Source: Clostridiales bacterium (GTDB lineage: Bacteria; Bacillota; Clostridia; Christensenellales; Aristaeellaceae). From it: a DNA stretch of 38,377 nt. Below are positions 33,277 through 38,377 of this stretch, in pieces. Position numbers and translations under genes: made by a program. Where the stretch lies: assembly GCA_012513645.1 (NCBI GenBank), contig JAAZBU010000021.1:1-38377 (forward strand). The letters run 5' to 3'. The notes beneath the pieces are model-generated. The model was given only the letters and a program-made list of their open reading frames with translations. It was not told the DNA's origin and did no database searches. How positions within the stretch are numbered: the first letter of the stretch is position 1; each line of letters starts with the position of its first letter.

Positions 33277-34575
33277 ATGACCCACAGCCCCGTACTGGCA
33301 GCCAGGGAGCTGCGCTGGCAGACCCGGCTCTTTCTGGCGGGGGAGGGCGGGCAGCCTTTGCTGACGGCCACCCTGCGCGCGCCCCACGCCCTGCGGCAGG
33401 AAGACGCCTTTCATCAGGCCTTTTTTGCCTGCTGCGCCCGGCTGGAGCAGGCGCTGCATTCAGCGGGCCTGGAGGGCCGCCTGCTGCTGGAAACCCGGGA
33501 TGCCGAGGGCCCGGCCCGCCACTATGCCGTGGCGGATGCTCGCGCGGCCAAGCAGGCGGCCATCCGCTTTGAGGAAACCCAGCCCGGCGGCGCGCTGCTG
33601 GACCTGGATGTGATGGATATGGACGCAAAGCCCCTGTCCCGGGCCGATCTGGGGCTTGCGCCCCGCGCCTGCGCGGTATGCGGGGCGCGGCCGGCGGCGG
33701 GCTGCATTGCAGGCCGTGCCCATGACAGCCATCAGACGGAGGCAGCCTTCCGCGCCCTGCTGCCCCGGGTGGAGGACGAGGCGGCGCGGGCAGCCCGGCT
33801 GGCCTTGCTCAGCCTGCTGTACGAGGTGTCGGTCACGCCCAAGCCCGGCCTGGTGGACCGTGCGGACAACGGCGCGCATGATGACATGGATTTCTATACC
33901 TTCCTGCGCAGCGCGGCGGCGATTGCCCCTTACTTTGCCCGGTGCGCGGCGCTGGGGCAGCAGCCCGGCATCCCGGCGGACGCGCTGCTTGGCCGCCTGC
34001 GGCCCCTTGGCCTGATGGCCGAGCAGGCCATGGCCCGGCAAACCGGCGGCGTCAACACCCACAAGGGGCTGATCTTCTCGCTGGGCATCCTGTGCGCGGC
34101 GGCCGGCCGGCTGGGGGAAAAGCGGGATGCCGGGGCGCTGTGCGCCCTGGCCGGGCAGATTGCCCAGCCCGCCCTGGAGGATGCGGCCGATGCCAGCCAC
34201 GGCGCGCGGGTGCGGCAGCGCTATGGCGACCTGGGGGCGCGGGGCGAGGCGGCGGCGGGCTTTCCCTCCGCATTGGCCGCACTGCCCGTGCTGCGGGAGG
34301 CCATGCATAAGGGCGAAGGCCCCGACCGCGCCGGCGCGCGGGCGCTGCTGGCGCTGATCGCCCGGGTGCGTGATACCAATGTGCTCTACCGCGCGGGCGA
34401 GGAAGGGCTTACCTACTTGCAGCAGGGCGCCAATGACCTGCTGGCGCGGGACATACCGCCCGAGGAGCTGGCTGCCTTCTCCCGCCAGGTGGCGGCCCGG
34501 GGCATCAGCCCGGGCGGCAGCGCAGACCTGCTGGCGGTGGCGTTCTTTTTGCATTTGTATGAGGGTGATGCGTAA
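33277..34575 (+). CDS. citXG: CitX-CitG fusion: holo-citrate-lyase synthase and dephospho-CoA triphosphoribosyltransferase
   Basis: Bifunctional enzyme of 432 residues for the citrate lyase prosthetic group. Residues 1-150 resemble CitX, which attaches the phosphoribosyl-dephospho-CoA group to the acyl-carrier subunit: LLDLDVMDMDAKPLSRADLG and PRACAVCGARPAAGCIAG are its end region. Residues 165-432 are CitG, which makes the cofactor precursor from dephospho-CoA and ATP: EVSVTPKPGLVDRADNGAHDDMD (split here) and TGGVNTHKGLIFSLG. H. influenzae has the same fusion. The start at 33277 follows GAGGAGG. No citrate lyase (citCDEF) or transporter lies nearby, so it either serves a lyase elsewhere or another acyl-carrier protein such as a malonate-type enzyme. 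It is followed 63 bp on by murB with its own promoter. Confidence 0.85.
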   Translation: MTHSPVLAARELRWQTRLFLAGEGGQPLLTATLRAPHALRQEDAFHQAFFACCARLEQALHSAGLEGRLLLETRDAEGPARHYAVADARAAKQAAIRFEETQPGGALLDLDVMDMDAKPLSRADLGLAPRACAVCGARPAAGCIAGRAHDSHQTEAAFRALLPRVEDEAARAARLALLSLLYEVSVTPKPGLVDRADNGAHDDMDFYTFLRSAAAIAPYFARCAALGQQPGIPADALLGRLRPLGLMAEQAMARQTGGVNTHKGLIFSLGILCAAAGRLGEKRDAGALCALAGQIAQPALEDAADASHGARVRQRYGDLGARGEAAAGFPSALAALPVLREAMHKGEGPDRAGARALLALIARVRDTNVLYRAGEEGLTYLQQGANDLLARDIPPEELAAFSRQVAARGISPGGSADLLAVAFFLHLYEGDA

Positions 34576-34585
34576 TCAGCCGCGC

Positions 34586-34615
34586 TTGCCCACAATCCTT
34601 GCGGCATGGTATACT
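34586..34615 (+). promoter_or_regulatory. Promoter of the murB-whiA unit
   Basis: TTGCCC (34586-34591), 18-bp spacer, TATACT (34610-34615) with TGG as extended -10; 23 bp before the murB start. Confidence 0.6.
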
Positions 34616-34638
34616 GTGTGCGAAATGACGGAGGACCT

Positions 34639-35556
34639 ATGCAAACGCACACACCCAATGCTTTGACTGACGCTCTGCCGCAGGAAGAGCTGTTTTTTGA
34701 CAGACCCATGTCGGCCTACACCACCATCAAGGTGGGGGGGCCGGCTGCCATGATGATGGAGGCCCATAGCGCCCAGCAGGTCGCCCGGGCGATTCAGGCG
34801 GCCAGGCAGCGCGGCATCCCCACGCTGCTGCTGGGCAATGGCTCCAACCTGCTGATGGATGACGCGGGCTTTGACGGCCTGGTGATTCGCTTTGGCGAAG
34901 CCTTTTCCCAGGTGAAGCTGGAGGGCAACACTCTGACCGCCCAGGCCGGTGCCTCGCTGATGGCGCTCAGCCGCCTGACGGTGGAGCACAGCCTGGCCGG
35001 GCTTGAGTTTGCGGCCGGCATCCCGGCCTCGCTGGGCGGCGCCGCGCTGATGAACGCCGGCGCCTACGGCGGCGAGATGGCCCATGTGATCCGCCATGTG
35101 GACTGCCTGGACCCCCAGGGCCGGGCGGTGCGCCTGCAGGTGAAGGACATTGGCTACGGCTACCGCGACAGCCGCATGATGCGCGAGGGCTATACCGTGC
35201 TCAGCGCGTGCATGGAGCTCAAGCCCGGCGACGGCGAAGCGATCCGCCGCTGTGTGCAGGAGAACCAGATGCACCGCCGCAACAAGCAGCCGCTCACCTA
35301 CCCCAGCGCCGGCTCCTTTTTCAAGCGGCCGCCGGGATACTTTGCCGGCGCCCTTATTGAGCAGGCCGGCCTGAAGGGGTGCCGCAGGGGCGCTGCGCAG
35401 GTCAGCGAGCTGCATGCCGGCTTTCTGATCAACCTGGGCGGCGCCACGGGCCAGGATTTTCGCTCGCTGGTGGCCCATGTGCAGGACACGGTGGAGCAGC
35501 GCAGCGGCGTGTGGCTGGAGCCCGAGGTGCGCATCATCGGCCGCCGCGGCGCATGA
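34639..35556 (+). CDS. murB: UDP-N-acetylenolpyruvoylglucosamine reductase
   Basis: FAD- and NADPH-dependent MurB (305 residues, type II as in Gram-positives), which makes UDP-MurNAc from UDP-GlcNAc-enolpyruvate, the step just before MurC. FAD-binding motifs are TTIKVGGPA, LGNGSNLL and GIPASLGGAALMNAGAYGGE. The catalytic Ser is in SAGSFFKRP and the final Glu in WLEPEVRIIG. The start at 34639 (MQTHTPNAL) has GGAGG 4 bp upstream; the track start lies on the promoter. It overlaps whiA in an ATGA. In many Clostridia rapZ and glmR (yvcK) lie between murB and whiA; here they are absent. Confidence 0.96.
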   Translation: MQTHTPNALTDALPQEELFFDRPMSAYTTIKVGGPAAMMMEAHSAQQVARAIQAARQRGIPTLLLGNGSNLLMDDAGFDGLVIRFGEAFSQVKLEGNTLTAQAGASLMALSRLTVEHSLAGLEFAAGIPASLGGAALMNAGAYGGEMAHVIRHVDCLDPQGRAVRLQVKDIGYGYRDSRMMREGYTVLSACMELKPGDGEAIRRCVQENQMHRRNKQPLTYPSAGSFFKRPPGYFAGALIEQAGLKGCRRGAAQVSELHAGFLINLGGATGQDFRSLVAHVQDTVEQRSGVWLEPEVRIIGRRGA

Positions 35557-36503
35557 ACTTCACCGCCACCGTCAAGCAGGAGCTGATCTCCCTCCCGCTG
35601 GAGAAGACCTGCTGCATGACCAGTGAACTCAACGCGCTGACGGCGTGCTGCGGGTCGCTCGCGCTGCTGGGCGGGGGCCGCGTGCAGCTGCACTACGCCA
35701 CCCAGTCGGCCGGCGTGCTGCGCCGCATCTTCACCTTGCTTAAGCAGCGCCACGGCATATCGGCCGCGCCCCGCCTGGTGCGCCTCAACAGCTTTGGCGG
35801 CGTGCGCCAGTATCAGCTGCGCCTGACGGCCGAGGACAGCCGCACCCTGCTGCGCAGCATGGATCCGCAGCGGCGCGAGAGCGCCGGCCTGCGCGGGGTG
35901 CCGGTGCGCATGACGCGGCGCATCTGCTGCCGCCGCGCGTGGATACGCGGGGCTTTTCTGGGGTGCGGCACCGTGACGGACCCTGCCCGCGGCTACCGGG
36001 CTGAGTTTGTGCTGGCGGATGCCTCCCGCGCGGCCCACCTGGTGCGCCTGCTGGAATTGGCCGGCGTGCCTGCTGCGCGCATCGTGCGCCGCGGCAGCGA
36101 GGTGGTCTACCTGCGCCAGGGCGATGCGCTGGTTACCCTGCTGGGCTTGATGGGCGCCAGCCGCGCCGTGTTTCATGTGGAGAATGTGCGCGCCGCCGGC
36201 AGCCTGTCGGGCAGCGTCAACCGCGCCACCAACTGCGACCATGCCAACCTCAGCAAACAGCTCAGCGCTGCCCAGCGCCAGGTGGAGCAGATCACCCGCA
36301 TCTCGCTGGCCTGCGGCCTGACCGCCCTGCCGCGCGAGCTGGAGGAGATGGCCCGCCTGCGGCTGAGCAACCCGGATGCCGGGCTGAGGGAGCTGGGGGA
36401 GATGACCTCCCCGCCGCTGACCAAATCGGGTGTGCAGCAGCGCCTGCGCCGCATTGCGGCCTTTGCCCAGGCCCTGGACGGAACCGCGCCCCACAACCCC
36501 TGA
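35553..36503 (+). CDS. whiA: DNA-binding protein WhiA
   Basis: Conserved Gram-positive DNA-binding protein (316 residues) tied to cell division and chromosome segregation (sporulation in Streptomyces). The N-terminal double LAGLIDADG homing-endonuclease-like domain is seen with WIRGAFLGCGTVTDP, but WhiA has no nuclease activity. The C-terminal helix-turn-helix domain includes VNRATNCDHANLSKQLSAA and LRELGEMTSPPLTKSGVQQR. The start at 35553 (MNFTATVKQEL) is the family's standard N-terminus and is coupled to murB; the track's 35379 start is a shadow. An HPr-like gene follows after 82 bp, as crh follows whiA in Bacillus. Confidence 0.95.
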   Translation: MNFTATVKQELISLPLEKTCCMTSELNALTACCGSLALLGGGRVQLHYATQSAGVLRRIFTLLKQRHGISAAPRLVRLNSFGGVRQYQLRLTAEDSRTLLRSMDPQRRESAGLRGVPVRMTRRICCRRAWIRGAFLGCGTVTDPARGYRAEFVLADASRAAHLVRLLELAGVPAARIVRRGSEVVYLRQGDALVTLLGLMGASRAVFHVENVRAAGSLSGSVNRATNCDHANLSKQLSAAQRQVEQITRISLACGLTALPRELEEMARLRLSNPDAGLRELGEMTSPPLTKSGVQQRLRRIAAFAQALDGTAPHNP

Positions 36504-36539
36504 ATTGACCCCGGTCATGGCCGGGTTGAAGATACGGAC

Positions 36540-36564
36540 AGGCAACTGCTTACCGCGGTTGCCT
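36540..36564 (+). other. Hairpin in the whiA-HPr gap
   Basis: AGGCAACTGC and GCGGTTGCCT (one G-T pair) form a 10-bp stem with a 5-nt loop, 22 bp before the GTG start and directly before the ribosome site GGAGGGG. No U-run follows immediately, so RNA stability, attenuation or translation control are all possible. No known riboswitch class was recognised. Confidence 0.55.
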
Positions 36565-36585
36565 CGACGGGATGGAGGGGTTTTT

Positions 36586-36846
36586 GTGCTACAAAAAACG
36601 GTGCGCCTGACGGGCTCCTTGCCCATGAACCGGGACCGGGTCATCCGCCTGGTGACGGCCGCCAACAGCTTCAGCGCCAATGTGCTGCTGGAGAGCCAGG
36701 GGGCCATCATCAACGGCAAGTCGATGCTGGGCCTGCTGAGCATCACGGAGGACACGGGCAGGGACTATACGCTGGTGATCTCGGGCGAGGATGAGGCCGA
36801 AGCGCTGGACCGGCTGGCCGCCATGCTGGAGGAAGTCTGGCCTTGA
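36586..36846 (+). CDS. Crh-like HPr-family protein without the phosphocarrier histidine
   Basis: HPr-fold protein of 86 residues. Aligned by eye to HPr, the PTS active-site His15 (TGLHARPA) is replaced: the segment reads SLPMNRDRV and residue 15 is Asn, with Arg17 lost as well. The regulatory Ser46 is kept exactly in place (NGKSMLGLLS). The same pattern, no His15 but Ser46, defines Crh of Bacillus, which has Gln15 and is phosphorylated by HPr kinase to assist CcpA. Its place after whiA is also that of crh. It therefore should not carry PTS phosphate but may act as a regulator. The GTG start at 36586 has GGAGGGG 5 bp upstream; the track start overlaps whiA and lacks a ribosome site. Confidence 0.85.
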   Translation: MLQKTVRLTGSLPMNRDRVIRLVTAANSFSANVLLESQGAIINGKSMLGLLSITEDTGRDYTLVISGEDEAEALDRLAAMLEEVWP

Positions 36847-36893
36847 CGCTACGCGCTCGTTCGCGGGCCGCTCAGCACCGGATTGTAAAAATA

Positions 36894-36919
36894 TTCATGA
36901 AAACAGCCGATTTCATGAA
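36894..36919. repeat. Two TTCATGAA sites upstream of the VanY-like gene
   Basis: The 8-bp palindrome TTCATGAA occurs at 36894-36901 and 36912-36919, 18 bp apart and just upstream of the -35 of the next promoter. The position fits activator binding. The remainder of 36847-37021 contains the promoter, but no clear terminator for the HPr-like gene. Confidence 0.6.
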
Positions 36920-36926
36920 CAAATGA

Positions 36927-36955
36927 TTGACATATTGTCATGATTCTGTTATATA
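36927..36955 (+). promoter_or_regulatory. Promoter of the VanY-like gene
   Basis: Consensus TTGACA (36927-36932), 17 bp, TATATA (36950-36955). TGACA-TAT-TGTCA forms a small inverted repeat on the -35. The 5' leader is about 60 bases. Confidence 0.8.
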
Positions 36956-37021
36956 TTGGACGGTATAAACCATCCGAGGCGTACAGGCTGCCTGCGCGCC
37001 GCGCGCGGAAAGGATGAAAAC

Positions 37022-38164
37022 ATGTCAAACGCTCACAGGACCGATCCCTACTTTCGCTTGCTGCGGATCATGATCGCCCTCCTGGTGCTGTTCGTGGTAT
37101 TCCTGGTAGGGTATCTGCTGCTGGATTCGCACCTGCGCGGCCGCTACCTGCAGGAGCAGGGCCGCATCGTGGAGGAGAACAACGCCATGGTGCAGGCCTA
37201 TAACGACGCCGTGCTCGCCCAGCGCGAGCAGGTGGTGCCGGATGTGGCCCCCGATTGGCCCGTGCCCGCCCAGACGGGCACCGACATCGTCAGCCTCAAG
37301 GGCTACGCCGTCAAGGGCACCAACTCCGTCACCATCCCGCGCGCCGAGGCCCTCAAGGGCGGCCTGCTGCTGCTCAACCGCTGGCACATGCTGCCGGCAG
37401 ATTTCACGCTGGTGGAGGGCGAGATCGACAGCATCATGACGCTGACCGACCGCCGCGTGCCCACCGAGGCCCGCGAGATGTCCCTCTTCCCCGAGGCCGT
37501 GACGGCGCTGGATGAGATGATCGCCGGCGCCAAGGCTGCCGGGCTTGAAAACTACATCGTGCGCGGCGCCTACCGCACCATGCAGACGCAGACCAACTAC
37601 TGGAACGCGGCCTCCGAGCGGCTGAGCGCCCGGTATTCGGGCGACATCCTCACCGAGGAGGTGCGCAAGGGTGTAGCCTACCCCGGCACCAGCGACTACC
37701 AGAGCGGGCTGTCGGTGGAGATCAAGGCGTGGAGCCCCAATGACCCCGTGCTCAACGCAGCCGTGGCCGCCAACTTCCAGAATACCGAGCAGGCCAAGTG
37801 GCTGTACGAAAACAGCTGGAAGTATGGCTATGTCTTCCGCTTCCCGGTGTCGGGCTACCCCAACGCCCAGACCATCGATAAGTCCTACAAGACGGGTATC
37901 GACCTGAAGATGGACGCCTACCGCTATGTGGGCATCCCCCACGCGCAGGTGATGCACGAAAAGCAGTTCTGCCTGGAGGAGTACATCGAGTACCTGATTG
38001 AAAATAAGCACATCGCCGTGTACGAGGAAGGCCAGCTGAAGTACGAGATTTTCCGCGTGGAAAATGACGGCACCGATGCAGACGTCCGCATCCCGGCCGA
38101 GGCGGCCAGCTACAGCGCCTCCGCCGACAACATGGGCGGCCTGATCGTGGCGGTGAGCTACTGA
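37022..38164 (+). CDS. Membrane-anchored VanY-like protein lacking zinc-site residues (M15 pseudo-peptidase)
   Basis: Protein of 380 residues: cytoplasmic start, one membrane helix (about 14-34), a linker (EQGRIVEENNAMVQAYNDAV), then a domain that follows VanY/M15B D-Ala-D-Ala carboxypeptidases from LLLLNRWHMLP to CLEEYIEYL. The fold landmarks stay: VRGAYRTMQTQ, YPGTS..., WLYENSWKYGYVFRFP and YRYVGIPHA. However, the zinc and catalytic residues are gone: S-x-H-x-x-G-x-A-x-D reads SDYQSGLSVE (His to Tyr226, Asp to Glu233), and the E-P-W-H motif reads KMDA (Glu to Lys296, His to Ala299). Hydrolysis is therefore unlikely, and a peptidoglycan-binding or sensing role is inferred. The start at 37022 follows GGAAAGGATG; the track start falls in the leader. 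Confidence 0.85.
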   Translation: MSNAHRTDPYFRLLRIMIALLVLFVVFLVGYLLLDSHLRGRYLQEQGRIVEENNAMVQAYNDAVLAQREQVVPDVAPDWPVPAQTGTDIVSLKGYAVKGTNSVTIPRAEALKGGLLLLNRWHMLPADFTLVEGEIDSIMTLTDRRVPTEAREMSLFPEAVTALDEMIAGAKAAGLENYIVRGAYRTMQTQTNYWNAASERLSARYSGDILTEEVRKGVAYPGTSDYQSGLSVEIKAWSPNDPVLNAAVAANFQNTEQAKWLYENSWKYGYVFRFPVSGYPNAQTIDKSYKTGIDLKMDAYRYVGIPHAQVMHEKQFCLEEYIEYLIENKHIAVYEEGQLKYEIFRVENDGTDADVRIPAEAASYSASADNMGGLIVAVSY

Positions 38165-38189
38165 TTATTGACGCTATTGCTTAGCAGCG

Positions 38190-38222
38190 GGCCGCCCGAC
38201 CGGGCGGCCGCGCGTTGTTTTG
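38190..38222 (+). terminator. Rho-independent terminator after the VanY-like gene
   Basis: GGCCGCCC and GGGCGGCC form an 8-bp GC stem with a 4-nt loop, followed after a few bases by TTGTTTT. It lies 26 bp after the stop codon. Confidence 0.65.
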
Positions 38223-38234
38223 ACAGGCAAAACC

Positions 38235-38263
38235 TTGACAGCCAAGCACATTTGCGGTAGCAT
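38235..38263 (+). promoter_or_regulatory. Promoter of tRNA-Ser
   Basis: TTGACA (38235-38240), 17 bp, TAGCAT (38258-38263), 26 bp before the tRNA. A second TTGACA lies 15 bp upstream (38220-38225) but has no matching -10. Confidence 0.6.
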
Positions 38264-38288
38264 AAGCCCCGCAGTTCCGCCGCCATGT

Positions 38289-38377
38289 GCAGGGGTATCG
38301 AAGCGGTCATAACGGGGCTGACTCGAAATCAGTTTGGGCGCAAGCCCACGTGGGTTCGAATCCCACCCCCTGCGCCA
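38289..38377 (+). tRNA. tRNA-Ser(CGA)
   Basis: An 89-base type-II tRNA ending exactly at the window edge with an encoded CCA. Acceptor arms GCAGGGG and CCCCTGC pair fully, with G73. The anticodon loop CTCGAAA gives anticodon CGA, reading UCG. The long variable arm (TGGGC-GCAA-GCCCA) identifies serine, and the T arm is GTGGG-TTCGAAT-CCCAC. Confidence 0.95.

Noticed and set aside
33460-36755. Minus-strand ORFs of 364 and 485 aa
   Set aside because: Antisense to citXG, murB and whiA; Gln/His/Ala-rich, no motif.

Overview
The window looks like chromosome of a high-GC, Gram-positive anaerobe of the Clostridia (perhaps a Christensenellales-like gut bacterium; the lineage is inferred). The evidence is the LytR-CpsA-Psr proteins, a WhiA followed by a Crh-like HPr protein, the Clostridium-type ornithine aminomutase pathway, and strong Shine-Dalgarno sites with tightly overlapping genes. 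There are no insertion sequences, phage genes or CRISPR arrays. Gene density is very high and no gene-free stretch exceeds 300 bases. The long antisense ORFs in the track are shadows typical of high-GC DNA.

Layout. (1) 1-2388: phosphate block, with pstC (cut by the window edge) and pstS on the minus strand, divergent from a PPK2 polyphosphate kinase. TTTACA repeats in the shared upstream region look like a PhoP box. (2) 2385-7606, minus: a tightly packed operon of a GNAT acetyltransferase, a pentapeptide-repeat protein, carbamate kinase, an MFS transporter, an unknown secreted protein and an AlkZ-like protein. (3) 7671-9084: an AAA ATPase/DUF4143 gene with lower GC upstream DNA and a perfect 16-bp inverted repeat over its promoter. 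(4) 9171-20150: an arginine/ornithine fermentation island. The minus-strand ord-ortA-ortB-oraS-oraE-mutL-like-orr operon carries all genes for ornithine to alanine plus acetyl-CoA. A RocB-like M20 hydrolase lies divergent on the plus strand, and arginine deiminase (arcA) follows on the minus strand. With carbamate kinase at 5445-6383 the arginine deiminase route is complete except for ornithine carbamoyltransferase, which is not in the window.

(5) 20325-31480, plus: one roughly 11-kb cell-envelope operon: GNAT, alpha/beta hydrolase, a membrane-anchored MurF-like ligase, an unusual Ddl, murC, lepA, two tandem LCP proteins and a zinc-ribbon membrane protein, ending at a strong terminator. (6) 31549-33131, minus: a secreted phosphodiester glycosidase-like protein and an HD hydrolase. 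(7) 33277-36846, plus: an orphan citX-citG fusion, then murB, whiA and an HPr-like protein lacking His15. (8) 37022-38377: a membrane-anchored VanY-like protein that has lost all zinc ligands, then tRNA-Ser(CGA).

The observations I rate highest are a matched three-box operator in front of both arcA (a 44-bp perfect palindrome) and the ornithine operon, the VanY pseudoenzyme, the Crh-like protein at the whiA locus, the hydrolase/membrane Mur ligase/Ddl module, and the circularly permuted PstS. Everything here comes from reading the sequence and the supplied ORFs; no database search was run.
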